Origin: Plantactinospora alkalitolerans
GTDB taxonomy: Bacteria > Actinomycetota > Actinomycetes > Mycobacteriales > Micromonosporaceae
Direction: 5' to 3'
Length of the DNA: 64,000 nt
Assembly: GCF_015690345.1 (NCBI RefSeq)
Contig: NZ_JADPUN010000176.1
Coordinates: 25,727 to 89,726, forward strand
Shown: one piece after another, positions 37,164 to 48,607 of the stretch
How the letters are laid out: each line of letters begins with the position of its first letter
Numbering within the stretch: the first letter of the stretch is position 1
Notes under the pieces: generated by a model
Seen by the model: only the letters and a program-made list of their open reading frames with translations
What the model was told of the DNA's origin: nothing
Database searches by the model: none
Translations under genes and position numbers: made by a program

Positions 37164-38323
37164 CAGGCGGCGGCCTTCGAGAGCCGTACCTCGATCTGCT
37201 CGCCGAGCCGGTCGCGCAGCGCCTCGACCGGAATCCGGTTCAGCAGCTCGGCGAAGAAGCCCCGGACCACCAGCTTGCGCGCCTGGTCCTCCGGGATTCC
37301 CCGGGCCATCAGGTAGAACAGCTGCTCGTCGTCGAACCGCCCGGTCGTGCTGGCGTGACCGGCACCGGCCACCTCGCCGGTCTCGATCTCCAGGTTGGGT
37401 ACCGAGTCCGCGCGGGCGCCCTCGGTCAGCACCAGGTTGCGGTTGATCTCGTAGGTGTCGGTGCCGGTGGCCGCCGCCCGGATCAGCACGTCGCCGACCC
37501 AGACGGTGTGCGCGCTGGCACCCTGCAACGCGCCCCGGTAGCCGACGTAGCTGCGGCAGTCCGGCACGCTGTGGTCGACCAGTTGCCGGTGCTCCAGGTG
37601 CTGCCCGGCGCCCGCGAAGTAGAGGCCGTACAGCTCGGCCTCGCCGCCCCGGCCGGTGTACTCCACGCTGGTGTACTGCCGGACCAGCTCCCCGCCGAGC
37701 GTGACCTGTACGTGCGTCACCTTGGCGTCCCGGCCGAGCCGGATCTTCAGGTGCTGGGCCTGCACCGAGTCGGACGCCCAGTCGGCGACGGTGACCAGGG
37801 TGAGCCTCGCACCCTCGGCGACCGCCACCTCGACGTTGTCGGCCAGGGTCACCGAGCCGGTCTGCTCCAGCACCAGCGTCACCTCGGCGAACCGGCCGAC
37901 GTCGACGAAGGTGTGCCCGAACGAGGCGCCGTCGGCGCCCTGCCCGACCAACCGGACCGACACCGGCGCCGCCGGCCGGGTCTCCGGGGCCACCGCGACA
38001 ACGACCGCCTCAGCAGCCCGGCCGTGGGCCAGCGCACTGATCCGGTCGAACGGGGTCAGCACGCTGCCGATCCGGGCGTCGCCCTCGTGCACGCCGCCGA
38101 ACGTCACTCCGTCGGGCAGCGCGTCGACCTCGTAGCGCAGCTGGCCGTCGGTCGGGGTGAACCCGTCGTCGGCCAGCCCACGCAGCCGCTTGAGCGGAGT
38201 GAACCGCCACTCCTCCTCCAGGCCGGTGAGGGCCGGGAAGTCGCGGACGTCGTACGAGCGGAGCGTCTGCGCCTTGGTCTGCGGCCCGCCTGGTGCCGTG
38301 GGCGCGAATGCTTCGGTAGTCAT
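37163..38323 (-). CDS. sufD: Fe-S assembly protein SufD
   Basis: A 386-residue beta-helix scaffold partner of SufB. The C-terminal half has the family blocks SVEYTGRGGEAELYGLYF, HRQLVDHSVPDCRSYVGYRG and LEIETGEVAGAGHASTTGRFD, ending in the SufC-binding LMARGIPEDQARKLVVRGFF. The N-terminal part (PLKRLRG) is typical. Lies 61 bp after sufB. Confidence 0.95.
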   Translation of the reverse strand: MTTEAFAPTAPGGPQTKAQTLRSYDVRDFPALTGLEEEWRFTPLKRLRGLADDGFTPTDGQLRYEVDALPDGVTFGGVHEGDARIGSVLTPFDRISALAHGRAAEAVVVAVAPETRPAAPVSVRLVGQGADGASFGHTFVDVGRFAEVTLVLEQTGSVTLADNVEVAVAEGARLTLVTVADWASDSVQAQHLKIRLGRDAKVTHVQVTLGGELVRQYTSVEYTGRGGEAELYGLYFAGAGQHLEHRQLVDHSVPDCRSYVGYRGALQGASAHTVWVGDVLIRAAATGTDTYEINRNLVLTEGARADSVPNLEIETGEVAGAGHASTTGRFDDEQLFYLMARGIPEDQARKLVVRGFFAELLNRIPVEALRDRLGEQIEVRLSKAAA

Positions 38324-38384
38324 CTCTTCCTTGGTCTTCTATCGCGAGGTCCGAGGCGAATCCGGGGGGTCGTCGCGACCGGCG

Positions 38385-39815
38385 TCAGCCGACCGCGCCC
38401 TCCATCTGCAACTCGATCAGCCGGTTGAGTTCCAGGGCGTACTCCATCGGGAGTTCCTTGGCGATCGGCTCGATGAAGCCGCGCACGATCATCGCCATCG
38501 CCTCGTCCTCGGTCATGCCCCGGCTCATCAGGTAGAAGAGCTGGTCCTCGCTGACCTTGGACACGGTCGCCTCGTGCCCCATCGACACGTCGTCCTCGCG
38601 GATGTCGACGTACGGGTAGGTGTCCGAGCGGGAGATCGCGTCCACCAGCAGCGCGTCGCACTTCACCGTCGACCGGCTGTGGTGCGAGCCCTCCAGCACC
38701 TGGACCAGGCCCCGGTAGGAGGTCCGGCCGCCGCCACGGGCGATCGACTTGGAGACGATCGTGCTCGACGTGTGCGGGGCGGCGTGCACCATCTTGGCCC
38801 CGGCGTCCTGGTGCTGGCCCTCGCCGGCCATCGCCACCGAGAGCACCTCGCCCTTGGCGTGCTCGCCGGTCATGTAGACCGCCGGGTACTTCATGGTCAC
38901 CTTGGAGCCGATGTTGCCGTCGATCCACTCCATGGTCGCGCCCTCGTGGCAGACCGCCCGCTTGGTGACCAGGTTGTAGACGTTGTTCGACCAGTTCTGG
39001 ATGGTCGTGTAGCGGCAGCGTGCGTTCTTCTTCACGATGATCTCGACGACCGCGCTGTGCAGCGAGTCGGAGGAGTAGATCGGCGCGGTGCAGCCCTCGA
39101 CGTAGTGCACGTACGCGCCCTCGTCGACGATGATCAGCGTCCGCTCGAACTGGCCCATGTTCTCCGTGTTGATCCGGAAGTACGCCTGCAGCGGGATCTC
39201 CACCTGCACGCCCTTCGGCACGTAGATGAACGAGCCGCCGGACCACACGGAGGTGTTGAGCGCCGCGAACTTGTTGTCGCCGACCGGGATCACCGTGCCG
39301 AAGTACTCCTTGAAGACGTCCTCGTGCTCCTTGAGCGCCGTGTCCGTGTCCAGGAAGAGAACGCCCTGCTCCTCAAGGTCCTCGCGGATCTTGTGGTAGA
39401 CCACCTCGGACTCGTACTGGGCCGCGACACCGGCGACCAGTCGCTGCTTCTCGGCCTCCGGGATGCCCAGCCGGTCGTAGGTGTTCTTGATCTCCTCGGG
39501 CAGGTCCTCCCAGCTGGCTGCCTGCTTCTCCGTGGAGCGGACGAAGTACTTGATGTTGTCGAAGTCGATCCCGCTCAGGTCGGCGCCCCAGTTCGGCATC
39601 GGCTTGCGCCCGAACAGCCGCAGCCCCTTCAACCGGAGGTCGAGCATCCAGGCGGGCTCGTTCTTCTTGGCGGAGATGTCCCGCACCACCGCCTCGCTGA
39701 GGCCACGCTGAGCGCTCGTGCCGGCCACGTCGGAGTCGGCCCAGCCGTACTCGTAGCGTCCGAGAGCGGCGAGCTGCTCCTCCTGCGTCAGGGGCTGGAC
39801 GATCTGCTCGGTCAT
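38385..39815 (-). CDS. sufB: Fe-S assembly scaffold SufB
   Basis: A 476-residue scaffold subunit. Recognisable are [37 protein letters not shown] (family Cys), [19 protein letters not shown] and the C-terminal [17 protein letters not shown]. No intein interrupts it, unlike some mycobacterial sufB genes. The frame is open further upstream, but the ATG at 39815 overlaps the sufR stop (ATGA) and gives the usual start MTEQIVQPL. Confidence 0.97.
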   Translation of the reverse strand: MTEQIVQPLTQEEQLAALGRYEYGWADSDVAGTSAQRGLSEAVVRDISAKKNEPAWMLDLRLKGLRLFGRKPMPNWGADLSGIDFDNIKYFVRSTEKQAASWEDLPEEIKNTYDRLGIPEAEKQRLVAGVAAQYESEVVYHKIREDLEEQGVLFLDTDTALKEHEDVFKEYFGTVIPVGDNKFAALNTSVWSGGSFIYVPKGVQVEIPLQAYFRINTENMGQFERTLIIVDEGAYVHYVEGCTAPIYSSDSLHSAVVEIIVKKNARCRYTTIQNWSNNVYNLVTKRAVCHEGATMEWIDGNIGSKVTMKYPAVYMTGEHAKGEVLSVAMAGEGQHQDAGAKMVHAAPHTSSTIVSKSIARGGGRTSYRGLVQVLEGSHHSRSTVKCDALLVDAISRSDTYPYVDIREDDVSMGHEATVSKVSEDQLFYLMSRGMTEDEAMAMIVRGFIEPIAKELPMEYALELNRLIELQMEGAVG

Positions 39816-40600
39816 CTGTCTGTCCTCACATTGATGACGGAATGTATCGACTGGGCCGGAATGTGCGTGGTGCACACGCCGTCGCCGTGGGCGATGGTGG
39901 CGAGGCGCTGCACGTGACTGCCGATCAGGCGGGAGATGACCGCCGTCTCGGCCTCGCACAGCTGGGGAAACTCCGCGGCCACATGGGCCACCGGGCAGTG
40001 GTGCTGGCACAACTGGCCACCGGAGGCGATCGTGGAAGCGCTGGCAGCGTATCCCTCGGAGGTGAGCGCCTCGGCAAGTGCCTCGGCCCTGGCCAGCGGA
40101 TCGTCCCCGGCGCCCTCCATGGCCGCCCGGCAGCGGGCCTCCAGCGCCGAAACCTGCTCGGCGGCGAACGCGCCCACCGCGTCCGGGCCGTCGTGCCGGG
40201 AGATCCACCGCAGCGCGGCGGTGGCCATCCCGTCGTAGGTGTGCGTGCCGCAGCGCCGTCGCCCGGAGTCGGTGAGCCGGAAGAGCTTGGCGGGCCGTCC
40301 CCGACCACGCTGGCCGCGTACGGCCTGGTCGCGGGCGGTGACCTCGCCGTCGGCGAGCATCGCGTCGAGGTGCCGGCGGATCGCCGCGGAGCCGAGGCCC
40401 AGTTCCGCGCCGAGCTGGGCGGCGGTCGCCGCGCCGTGCTCCAGCAGCAACTGGGTCACCCGATCCCGGGTGGTACGCCCGTCGGACCCGGCGACAACCC
40501 CGGCAGTGACGACAGGGCCGGCGATACCTGCGGCGACGACAGGACCGACGACCGGCTCGGTCGCCCGCTCCTGCTCGGAGTACGCCGCCAGGTTTTTCAC
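39812..40600 (-). CDS. sufR: Fe-S-sensing repressor SufR
   Basis: About 262 residues, first gene of the suf operon. The N-terminal winged HTH ([20 protein letters not shown], then [18 protein letters not shown]) is followed by a basic [19 protein letters not shown]. The C-terminal cluster ligands are [18 protein letters not shown]. Apo- or cluster-bound SufR regulates the operon according to iron-sulfur demand. The GTG at 40600 lies 7 nt after a -10 element, so it is preferred to the TTG at 40636. Confidence 0.9.
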   Translation of the reverse strand: MKNLAAYSEQERATEPVVGPVVAAGIAGPVVTAGVVAGSDGRTTRDRVTQLLLEHGAATAAQLGAELGLGSAAIRRHLDAMLADGEVTARDQAVRGQRGRGRPAKLFRLTDSGRRRCGTHTYDGMATAALRWISRHDGPDAVGAFAAEQVSALEARCRAAMEGAGDDPLARAEALAEALTSEGYAASASTIASGGQLCQHHCPVAHVAAEFPQLCEAETAVISRLIGSHVQRLATIAHGDGVCTTHIPAQSIHSVINVRTDR

Positions 40601-40636
40601 AACGTCAACGTTACGTATTTCATCCAAGGTCCGCAA
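40601..40636 (-). promoter_or_regulatory. Leaderless suf operon promoter
   Basis: On the minus strand TTGCGG (40636-40631), 17 bp, TAACGT (40613-40608), then seven bases to the sufR GTG. The palindrome AACGTT and flanking ACGT repeats over and after the -10 (40601-40616) are a plausible SufR binding site. Confidence 0.6.
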
Positions 40637-40716
40637 ACCCGGGCTCCGGTGATCCGGACCACCGGGCGGCGGGCTTGCCGTCCAGCATGATCACATTTGC
40701 ACGTACGATGGCCGGC

Positions 40717-41655
40717 GTGAGCCGATTCGGCGAATTTCCCGGCAAACCCACCCTATCGCGGCTGGCTCTCGCCTCCGTGGTGGGAAACGTCCTGATCGTC
40801 GGCACCGGCGGTGCGGTCCGACTGACCAAATCCGGGCTCGGCTGCCCGACCTGGCCCCGCTGCACCGACGAGTCGTACGTGGCGACCGCCGAGATGGGCG
40901 TGAACGGGGCCATCGAGTTCGGCAACCGGCTGCTCACCTTCGCGCTCGCCGCCGTGGTCATCGCCGCGGTGGTCGTCGCCTGGCGGCAGCGTCCCCGTCG
41001 CCGGCCCCTGCGGCTGCTCGCCGTCGCCGCCGCGCTCGGCATCCCGGCCCAGGCGGTGGTCGGCGGCATCACCGTGCTCACCAACCTCAACCCCTGGGTG
41101 GTCGGGCTGCACTTCCTGGCCTCCATGGCCGTCATCGCGGCGGCCTTCGCGTTCTGGCGGCGCACCCTCGAACCGGACGGCCCCGCCCGGCCGACCGTGC
41201 CGGCACCGCTGCGGGCGCTCGCCCGGGTGACCGCCGGGGTCACCGCGGCGGTACTGGTCGTCGGCACCTGGGTGACCGGCAGCGGCCCGCACTCCGGCGA
41301 CGCGGGCGCGGCCCGCAACGACCTGGACCCGGAGACGATCTCCCAGGTGCACGCCGACATGGTGTTCCTGCTCCTGGGCCTCGCCATCGCGCTGTGGTTC
41401 GCGCTGCGGGCGGTGCACGCACCGGCCGGCGCACTCCGGGCGGCCGGCCTGCTCCTCCTCGCCATCGGAGGCCAGGGCCTGATCGGCTTCGTCCAGTACC
41501 TCACCGGCCTGCCGGTGGCACTGGTCGGCGCGCACATGCTCGGCTCCTGCCTGGTCTGGCTGGCCGCCCTGGCCGTGCTCTGGTCGACCCGGCAACGCCA
41601 GCCGACGGCCACCCCCGCCGACACACCAACGCCACACGCCGTCGCACTGGTGTAA
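40717..41655 (+). CDS. ctaA: Heme A synthase (COX15/CtaA)
   Basis: About 312 residues, eight membrane helices. The Cys pair is in GLGCPTWPRC; the heme-binding His/Glu context is seen in IEFGNRLL, VVGLHFLAS, QVHADMVFLL and GAHMLGS. It oxidises heme O to heme A for cytochrome aa3. ATGs at 40687 and 40708 are in frame, but TACGAT (40704-40709) lies 7 nt before GTG 40717, which also gives the common N-terminus. The stop codon TAA is the first three bases of the 52-bp palindromic element. Confidence 0.92.
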   Translation: MSRFGEFPGKPTLSRLALASVVGNVLIVGTGGAVRLTKSGLGCPTWPRCTDESYVATAEMGVNGAIEFGNRLLTFALAAVVIAAVVVAWRQRPRRRPLRLLAVAAALGIPAQAVVGGITVLTNLNPWVVGLHFLASMAVIAAAFAFWRRTLEPDGPARPTVPAPLRALARVTAGVTAAVLVVGTWVTGSGPHSGDAGAARNDLDPETISQVHADMVFLLLGLAIALWFALRAVHAPAGALRAAGLLLLAIGGQGLIGFVQYLTGLPVALVGAHMLGSCLVWLAALAVLWSTRQRQPTATPADTPTPHAVALV

Positions 41656-41704
41656 GGAAGGGCCCCTTCTTATCGTTTTCTGTAGAAGAAGGGGCCCTTC
41701 CTAA
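41653..41704. repeat. 52-bp palindromic element, copy 2
   Basis: Begins at the ctaA stop codon. The ends TAAGGAAGGGCCCCTTCT and AGAAGGGGCCCTTCCTAA are near-perfect inverted repeats of 18 bp, and each end is itself palindromic. The left half plus TATCG is almost the reverse complement of the right half of the copy at 11131-11182. Probably terminates ctaA transcription, and may be a mobile or REP-like repeat. Confidence 0.8.
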
Positions 41705-41784
41705 CCGGTCAGCACCCCGGCGGCGCCGGTAATGAGAGCGACCCGGGGCAGGCCCCGGGTCGCGTGGTTATCGGACAAAAGATA

Positions 41785-42123
41785 TCAACGGGCAAAGGTG
41801 CGGCGAGCCATCGACCGCCACAGATCGTGACCCGGACGCATCTGGTCCACCAGTTCCCGCTCCCATTCGTTCTCCACGGCGACCCCCGCCTTGGCGCAGG
41901 CCAGTCTCGCGACATCCGTGCTCTCCGCGAACTGGTCAGCCCACACGCCGTCCTCCCCCACCAGGACAATGCGCGCGCCCCGCTTGCCGACGTACTCGAT
42001 GACCGCCTTCGCGCCGCCGTGGCCGGCGGCAAACGACTGGATGCCAGAGACCAGACCATTGGGGGTCTGGCCCGCGACGGCGGTCTGATCGGCCGTCGGC
42101 GTCGTATCGGAACCATCTGCCAT
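41785..42123 (-). CDS. Conserved hypothetical protein, alpha/beta
   Basis: A 112-residue soluble protein. After a Thr/Ala-rich N-terminus the segment GGAKAVIEYVGKRGARIVLVGEDGVWADQFA looks like a beta-alpha-beta unit, ending in a positively charged tail (WRSMARRTFAR). No family recognised with confidence. It lies between ctaA and ctaB on the minus strand, and the ATG at 42123 gives the most sensible start. A link to heme or cytochrome oxidase biogenesis is only positional. Confidence 0.6.
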   Translation of the reverse strand: MADGSDTTPTADQTAVAGQTPNGLVSGIQSFAAGHGGAKAVIEYVGKRGARIVLVGEDGVWADQFAESTDVARLACAKAGVAVENEWERELVDQMRPGHDLWRSMARRTFAR

Positions 42124-42322
42124 AACGCGAAGCCTAAGCAGACTTCGACCGCCATGCGGGGCGCCTACCGATATTTTGTGATGCCAATTACTCTCGGTTT
42201 GGCGTTCCACCCGCGCATCTTCGACCGATTTTTCGGGCTATAAGTGACCAAATTAAAGCCACTATTCACGTTCAAAACGGGCAAAGAGGGATGAACCGCG
42301 ACATACCCCCACAGAACAGGGG

Positions 42323-43276
42323 TCAGAGCAGGGCGTCGACCGCGACCGCGGCGAAGAGGATCGTGAGGTACGTGATCGACCAGTGGAACAGCCGCATCGG
42401 CTTCAACGGCTCGCCCCGCCCGGCCCGCCGGCTCAGTCGGTGGGACTCCACGATGAACATCCCACCGACCGCCAGGGCCGTCACCCCGTAGACCAGACCC
42501 ATGCCCAGCGGCCACAGCAACACGGACACCAGGACGGTCAGCCAGGTGTAGAGCACGATCTCCAGGTTGACCCGGCGGATCGAGGCGACCACCGGCAGCA
42601 TCGGAATCCCGGCCCGGCGGTAGTCGTCCTTGAACTTGATCGCCAACGCGTAGAAGTGCGGCAACTGCCAGAAGAAGACCACCGCGAACAGGCCCCACGC
42701 CTGCGGTGCGAGCGACCCGGTGACCGCGGCCCAGCCGATCAGCACCGGCGCCGACCCGCAGATACCGCCCCAGAACGTGTTCTGCGACGTGTTCCGCTTG
42801 AGCCACATCGTGTAGACCACGTCGTAGTAGACGATCGCGGCCAGGGTCAGCGCGGTGGCCAGCCAGTTGGTGAAGACCGCCATCAGGGTCACCGAGACCG
42901 CCGCCAGCACCAGCCCGAAGACCAGCGCACTGCGCGGCGCGACGGTGTGCGTCGGCAACGGACGACGCCTGGTCCGCTGCATCAACTGGTCGATGTCCCG
43001 GTCGATGTAGCAGTTGAGCACGTTGGCGGCACCGGCGGCCAGCGAGCCGCCCAGCAGCACCACGCCGACCAGCCAGAGCGACGGCAGTCCGTCGGCCGCC
43101 AGCATCATCGTCGGCACGGTGGTGATGAGCAGCAGCTCCACGATCCGCGGCTTGGTAAGCGCGACGTACGCCCTGATCCGGGCCGCGACATCAGCGCGCC
43201 GGGACACCTCGCGGTCGGCCTTCGTCCCCGCCGTCGGGGCACCGCCGGTCGCGGGGCGCTCGGTGATCGTGCTCAC
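42323..43276 (-). CDS. ctaB: Protoheme IX farnesyltransferase (heme O synthase)
   Basis: A 317-residue UbiA-type prenyltransferase. The first Asp-rich motif is [15 protein letters not shown] and the second region is [12 protein letters not shown], followed by about nine membrane helices. It converts heme B to heme O, the substrate of CtaA at 40717. Divergent from tkt across 259 bp. The 199 bp downstream (42124-42322) are unusually AT-rich for this window. Confidence 0.95.
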   Translation of the reverse strand: MSTITERPATGGAPTAGTKADREVSRRADVAARIRAYVALTKPRIVELLLITTVPTMMLAADGLPSLWLVGVVLLGGSLAAGAANVLNCYIDRDIDQLMQRTRRRPLPTHTVAPRSALVFGLVLAAVSVTLMAVFTNWLATALTLAAIVYYDVVYTMWLKRNTSQNTFWGGICGSAPVLIGWAAVTGSLAPQAWGLFAVVFFWQLPHFYALAIKFKDDYRRAGIPMLPVVASIRRVNLEIVLYTWLTVLVSVLLWPLGMGLVYGVTALAVGGMFIVESHRLSRRAGRGEPLKPMRLFHWSITYLTILFAAVAVDALL

Positions 43277-43535
43277 GGATTGCCACCTTCCGGCGTCGGC
43301 ACAGGGAGAAACGGTGCGTAACAGCGTGGGCGGCGGGCGACCAGCCGGACCAGCACGCCGACCGACAGCCTACGCGTCGCCGTTTGCGCTGCCCGGGCGA
43401 CCCTTGAACGGTGCGAACGATCACACTCCCGACGAAGCGACGCACCGGGTGCGACATCCGGGGGTTGGGTTTCGGAAGGGGTCGCTAGGGTCATCAGTGA
43501 GGGTTCCGCCCATCTGTTGAGGAGCGCACACGATC

Positions 43536-45674
43536 GTGGCTGACAATCGACCCGCCCAAGACTCGCTGAGCTGGTCCGATCTCGACCAGCGTGCCGTGGA
43601 CACCGTCCGCGTGCTGGCCATCGACGCCGTGGAGAAATCCGGCAACGGCCATCCGGGTACGGCGATGAGTCTCGCGCCCGCCGCATACCTTCTGTTCAAC
43701 AGGGTGATGCGGCACGACCCCACCCATCCCGACTGGACCGGCCGGGACCGGTTCGTGCTCTCCGCGGGCCACAGCAGTCTCACCCTCTACATCCAGCTCT
43801 ACCTCAGCGGTTACGGGCTGGGTCTGACCGACCTCAAGGCGTTGCGCCAGTGGGGTTCGCTGACCCCGGGCCACCCCGAGCACGGTCACACCCGAGGCGT
43901 CGAGACCACCACCGGCCCGCTCGGCCAGGGGCTCGGCAACGCCGTCGGAATGGCGATGGCGGCCCGCCGGGAGCGCGGCCTGCTGGACCCGGACGCCCCG
44001 GCCGGCACCTCGCCGTTCGACCACCACATCTGGTGCATCGCCTCGGACGGCGACATCGAGGAGGGGATCAGCCACGAGGCCAGCTCGCTCGCCGGACACC
44101 AGCAGCTCGGCAACCTCACCCTGATCTACGACGACAACGAGATCTCGATCGAGGACGACACCCGGATCGCCAAGAGCGAGGACGTGTCCGCCCGGTACGC
44201 CGCGTACGGCTGGCACGTGCAGACCGTGGACTGGCGTACCGGCGACGCGGACCAGGGCGACTACCACGAGAACGTCGAGGAGTTGTACGCCGCGCTGCTG
44301 GCCGCGAAGGCGGAGACCGGCCGGCCCTCGTTCATCGCGTTGCGCACCATCATCGGCTGGCCGGCACCGACCAAGCAGAACACCGGCAAGATCCACGGCT
44401 CGGCGCTCGGTGCCGACGAGGTCGCCGCGACCAAGAAGCTGCTCGGCTTCGACCCGGGGCAGCACTTCCAGGTCGACGACGAGGTACTGGCGCACGCCCG
44501 GCAGGTGATCGAGCGGGGTCAGGCCGCGCACGCCGAGTGGGAGACCGCGTACCAGTCCTGGGCAGGGGCGAACCCGGAGAGCAAGGAGCTGCACGACCGG
44601 CTGGCCAGCCGTACGCTGCCGGCCGGCTGGACCGACGCGCTCCCGGAGTTCCCGGCCGACGCCAAGGGCATCGCCACCCGGGCCGCCTCCGGCAAGGTGC
44701 TCGGGGCCCTCGCCCCGGTACTGCCCGAACTCTGGGGCGGCTCCGCCGACCTGGCCGAGAGCAACAACACCACGATGGAGGGCGAGCCCTCCTTCATCCC
44801 CAGCGAGTACGCGACCAAGGCGTTCCCCGGCAACGAGTACGGCCGTACCCTGCACTTCGGCATCCGCGAGCACGCGATGGGTGCGATCCTGAACGGTATC
44901 GCCCTGCACGGCGGCACCCGGCCGTACGGCGGCACCTTCCTGGTGTTCAGCGACTACATGCGTCCGGCGGTACGGCTCGCCGCGCTGATGAAGCTGCCGG
45001 TGACGTACGTCTGGACGCACGACTCGATCGGCCTCGGCGAGGACGGGCCGACGCACCAGCCGGTCGAGCACCTGACCGCGCTGCGGGCCATCCCCGGACT
45101 CGACGTGATCCGGCCGGCGGACGCCAACGAGACCGCCTGGGCCTGGCGGCGGGCACTGGAGCAGACCGACCGGCCCGCCGCGCTGGCGCTGAGCCGGCAG
45201 CCGCTGCCGACGCTGGACCGCACCGAATTCGCCAGCGCCGACCAGACGGCCAAGGGCGGTTACGTGCTGGCCGAGGCGTCGAACGCGCAACCGCAGGTGA
45301 TCCTCATCGGCACCGGTTCCGAGGTGCAGCTCTGCCTCACCGCCCGGGACCGGCTGGAGGCCGAGGGCACCCCGACCCGGGTCGTCTCGATGCCCTGCCA
45401 GGAGTGGTTCCGGGAGCAGGACTCGGCCTACCAGGACTCGGTGCTGCCCCGTGACGTCAAGGCCCGGGTCAGCGTCGAGGCTGGCATCGCGATGTCGTGG
45501 CGCGACCTGATCGGCGACGCCGGTGAGGCCGTGAGCCTGGAGCACTACGGCGCGAGCGCGCCGCACACCGTGCTCTTCGAGCAGTTCGGATTCACCCCGG
45601 ACCGGATCGTGGCGGCCGCGCACGCGTCGCTGACCCGGATCGGGGACATCACCGGTACGACCACCGGCAACTAA
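43536..45674 (+). CDS. tkt: Transketolase
   Basis: A 712-residue thiamine-diphosphate enzyme of the non-oxidative pentose phosphate pathway. N-terminal [19 protein letters not shown], the ThDP motif from [14 protein letters not shown] to YDDNEISIE, and the transketolase signature with [19 protein letters not shown] are intact; [13 protein letters not shown] contributes the catalytic Glu. GTG start with GAGGAG 11 bp upstream. First gene of a six-gene sugar-phosphate operon. Confidence 0.97.
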   Translation: MADNRPAQDSLSWSDLDQRAVDTVRVLAIDAVEKSGNGHPGTAMSLAPAAYLLFNRVMRHDPTHPDWTGRDRFVLSAGHSSLTLYIQLYLSGYGLGLTDLKALRQWGSLTPGHPEHGHTRGVETTTGPLGQGLGNAVGMAMAARRERGLLDPDAPAGTSPFDHHIWCIASDGDIEEGISHEASSLAGHQQLGNLTLIYDDNEISIEDDTRIAKSEDVSARYAAYGWHVQTVDWRTGDADQGDYHENVEELYAALLAAKAETGRPSFIALRTIIGWPAPTKQNTGKIHGSALGADEVAATKKLLGFDPGQHFQVDDEVLAHARQVIERGQAAHAEWETAYQSWAGANPESKELHDRLASRTLPAGWTDALPEFPADAKGIATRAASGKVLGALAPVLPELWGGSADLAESNNTTMEGEPSFIPSEYATKAFPGNEYGRTLHFGIREHAMGAILNGIALHGGTRPYGGTFLVFSDYMRPAVRLAALMKLPVTYVWTHDSIGLGEDGPTHQPVEHLTALRAIPGLDVIRPADANETAWAWRRALEQTDRPAALALSRQPLPTLDRTEFASADQTAKGGYVLAEASNAQPQVILIGTGSEVQLCLTARDRLEAEGTPTRVVSMPCQEWFREQDSAYQDSVLPRDVKARVSVEAGIAMSWRDLIGDAGEAVSLEHYGASAPHTVLFEQFGFTPDRIVAAAHASLTRIGDITGTTTGN

Positions 45675-45691
45675 AGGGAGCGATAGCGACT

Positions 45692-46879
45692 ATGACTGAC
45701 CGGTTGGGTGAGCTCACCGCCGCGGGCGTGGCGGTCTGGCTCGACGATCTTTCAAGGGTACGGCTGAGTTCGGGCAACCTGGACCAGTTGCGCCGGGAGA
45801 AGCACCTGGTCGGGGTGACCACCAACCCGACGATCTTCGCGAAGGCGCTCAGCGACGCCGACGAGTACAACTGGCAGCTCCACGACCTCGCCCTGCGCGG
45901 GGTCACCGTCGAGGAGACGGTCCGGATGCTCACCACGTACGACGTGCGTTGGGCCTGCGACGTGATGCGCCCGGCGTACGACAGCAGTGCCGGCGTCGAC
46001 GGCCGGGTCTCCATCGAGGTGGACCCGAGGCTGGCGTACGAGACCGAGAAGACCGTGGCCGAGGCGAAGGCCCTGTGGTGGCTGGTCGACCGGCCGAACC
46101 TGTTCATCAAGATCCCGGCGACCGAGGCCGGGCTGCCGGCCATCACCGCGACGCTCGCCGAGGGGATCAGCGTGAACGTGACGCTGATCTTCGGGCTGGA
46201 CCGCTACTCGCAGGTGATGGAGGCGTTCCTGGCCGGCCTGGAGCAGGCGAAGGCGAACGGGCACGACCTCACGAAGATCGCCTCCGTGGCGTCCTTCTTC
46301 GTCTCCCGGGTCGACTCGGAGGTGGACAAGCGGCTGGACAAGCTCGGCGCCGACGGTCGACCGGACCTCGCCGCGCTGAGGGGCAAGGCGGCGGTCGCCA
46401 ACGCCCAGCTCGCGTACGAGCGTTACTCGGAGGTGTTCTCCTCGGACCGGTGGCAGGCGCTGGCCGACGCGGGCGCCCATCCGCAGCGCCCGCTCTGGGC
46501 GTCGACCTCCACGAAGAACCCCGACTACCGGGACGTGATCTACGTCGAGGAGCTGATCGCGCCGGGGACCGTGAACACCATGCCGGAGCCGGTGATCGAC
46601 GCGTACGCCGACCACGGCGAGGTACGCCCGGACACCGTCACCGGGGCGTACGCGCAGGCCCGTCAGGTCTTCGCCGGACTGGCCGCGGCCGGCATCGACT
46701 TCGACGACGTGATCGCCACCCTGGAACGCGAGGGTGTGGAGAAGTTCGAGACCAGCTGGCTGGAACTGCTGGACGGGGTACGGAAGTCGCTCGAAGCGGC
46801 GGCCGAGGGTGCCACGAAGCCCGGCCGCGCCGCCCAGGGCAATGCGGCGGCGGCACAGCGCGCCGGAGGCAACGCGTGA
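45692..46879 (+). CDS. tal: Transaldolase
   Basis: A 395-residue long-form actinobacterial transaldolase. [12 protein letters not shown] and the Schiff-base Lys in [13 protein letters not shown] are visible, with [13 protein letters not shown] and [11 protein letters not shown] later. Works with Tkt. A poly-Ala/Gly tail follows the catalytic domain. GGGAG precedes the ATG. The stop overlaps the pgi start (GTGA). Confidence 0.96.
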   Translation: MTDRLGELTAAGVAVWLDDLSRVRLSSGNLDQLRREKHLVGVTTNPTIFAKALSDADEYNWQLHDLALRGVTVEETVRMLTTYDVRWACDVMRPAYDSSAGVDGRVSIEVDPRLAYETEKTVAEAKALWWLVDRPNLFIKIPATEAGLPAITATLAEGISVNVTLIFGLDRYSQVMEAFLAGLEQAKANGHDLTKIASVASFFVSRVDSEVDKRLDKLGADGRPDLAALRGKAAVANAQLAYERYSEVFSSDRWQALADAGAHPQRPLWASTSTKNPDYRDVIYVEELIAPGTVNTMPEPVIDAYADHGEVRPDTVTGAYAQARQVFAGLAAAGIDFDDVIATLEREGVEKFETSWLELLDGVRKSLEAAAEGATKPGRAAQGNAAAAQRAGGNA

Positions 46880-48555
46880 ACGCGCCGCAGGATCTCCTGG
46901 ACGGCGGATGTGAGGGGGCGGCCGGGCTCGCCGTCTACGGTGCGGAGGCGGTCGACGCGGAGGCCCCGGCCTCGGCCCGGGCCGCGCTGCTCGCCGACGA
47001 CGTACCGGCCCGGCTGACCCGGAAGGACCCGACGTTGTGGGGGCCGGACGCGCAGGCCGAGGCGGCGGTCCGGCTCGGCTGGGTGGACACCTTCCGGCGC
47101 AGTCGGGAGTTGCTGCCGCAGCTCGCCGAGCTGAAGGCGGAACTCGCCGACCTCGACCACGTGGTGCTGGCCGGAATGGGCGGTTCCTCGCTGGCCCCCG
47201 AGGTGATCACCCGTACCCTCGGCAAGTCGCTGACCGTGCTGGACACCACCGACCCCGGGCAGGTCCGGGCGGCGCTGAACGACCGGCTGGACCGTACCGT
47301 GGTGGTCGTGGCCAGCAAGTCCGGTTCGACGGTGGAGACGGACAGCCACCGGCGGGCGTACTGGCAGGCGTTCCTCGACTCCGGGCTGACCGAGGCGGAG
47401 GCCGGGCGGCGCTTCGTCGTGGTCACCGATCCGGGCTCGCCGCTGGCCGAGACCGCCGCCGAGATGGGTGCCTTCGTGGTGCTCGCCGATCCGGAGGTGG
47501 GTGGGCGGTACTCCGCGCTGACCGCGTTCGGGCTGGTCCCCTCGGCGCTGGCCGGGGTCGAGGTGGCGGAACTGCTCGACCAGGCCGAGGAATTGTTCGG
47601 CGCGCTCGGCGGCGACCGGGACAACCCGGGGCTGGGCCTCGGTGCGGCGCTCGGCGCCGCCGCCACCAACGGGCGGGACAAGGTCGCGCTGATCTCGGAC
47701 GGAACCGGCATCGACGGCCTCGGCGACTGGGCCGAACAGTTGATCGCCGAGTCCACCGGGAAGAACGGCGTCGGGATCCTGCCGGTGGTGATCGAGGACC
47801 CGAGCAGCCCGGGGGCGACCGGACCGGACGTGCTGACCGTGACCTACGGCGGCGGGCTGCCGGCCGGGGCGGTGCCGGGCGGTGGGATCCAGGCACACGT
47901 GGCCGTGAACGGTCCGCTCGGCGCCCAGTTCATGGCCTGGGAGTACGCCACCGCGGTCGCCGGGGTGGTGCTCGGGATCGACCCGTTCAACCAGCCGAAC
48001 GTCACCGAGTCCAAGGAGAACACCAACCGGCTGCTCGGCACCGGCCTGCCGGTGGAGACGCCGACGTTCGTCGACGCCGGTGTCGAGGGGTACTGGTTCC
48101 CGGGCGGGAGCCGGCAGGAGGCGCCGCTCCCCGGCGACCTGGCGGGCGCGCTGCGACTGCTGATCGACGGGTTGGCCGACGACGGCTACCTGGCCGTGAT
48201 GGCGTACCTGGACCGGTTCGGCGACGCCAAGGCCGGGCAGGTCCGGCCCGGACTGGCCACCGCCTCCGGTCGGCCGGTCACCTTCGGCTGGGGGCCCCGC
48301 TTCCTGCACTCGACCGGCCAGTACCACAAGGGCGGTCCGCAGCTCGGCTCGTTCCTGCAGATCACCGGGGACGTGACGGACGACCTTCCGGTGCCCGGCA
48401 AGCCGTACTCCTTCGCGCAGTTGCAGGCGGCGCAGGCCGCGGGTGACCGGCAGGCGCTCGCCGAGCGGGGTCGGCCGGTGCTGCGGCTGCATCTGGGCGA
48501 CCGGGCGGCCGGGGTGCCGCACGTGCTCGATGCGGTACGGGGTCTGCGGAGTTGA
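46876..48555 (+). CDS. pgi: Glucose-6-phosphate isomerase
   Basis: A 559-residue protein with SIS-type sugar-phosphate sites: [11 protein letters not shown] near residue 100 and [12 protein letters not shown] near 150. It belongs to the PGI form found in actinobacterial tal-pgi units and, as a complete gene with the catalytic SIS folds, should interconvert glucose-6-P and fructose-6-P. Its GTG start overlaps the tal stop by four bases. Placing pgi between tal and zwf links glycolysis with the oxidative branch. Confidence 0.9.
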   Translation: MNAPQDLLDGGCEGAAGLAVYGAEAVDAEAPASARAALLADDVPARLTRKDPTLWGPDAQAEAAVRLGWVDTFRRSRELLPQLAELKAELADLDHVVLAGMGGSSLAPEVITRTLGKSLTVLDTTDPGQVRAALNDRLDRTVVVVASKSGSTVETDSHRRAYWQAFLDSGLTEAEAGRRFVVVTDPGSPLAETAAEMGAFVVLADPEVGGRYSALTAFGLVPSALAGVEVAELLDQAEELFGALGGDRDNPGLGLGAALGAAATNGRDKVALISDGTGIDGLGDWAEQLIAESTGKNGVGILPVVIEDPSSPGATGPDVLTVTYGGGLPAGAVPGGGIQAHVAVNGPLGAQFMAWEYATAVAGVVLGIDPFNQPNVTESKENTNRLLGTGLPVETPTFVDAGVEGYWFPGGSRQEAPLPGDLAGALRLLIDGLADDGYLAVMAYLDRFGDAKAGQVRPGLATASGRPVTFGWGPRFLHSTGQYHKGGPQLGSFLQITGDVTDDLPVPGKPYSFAQLQAAQAAGDRQALAERGRPVLRLHLGDRAAGVPHVLDAVRGLRS

Positions 48556-48607
48556 CGGCGAGCCGGCATGCTGAAAGTAGAGGTCGGACGAGGCAAGGAG
48601 GGAAGCC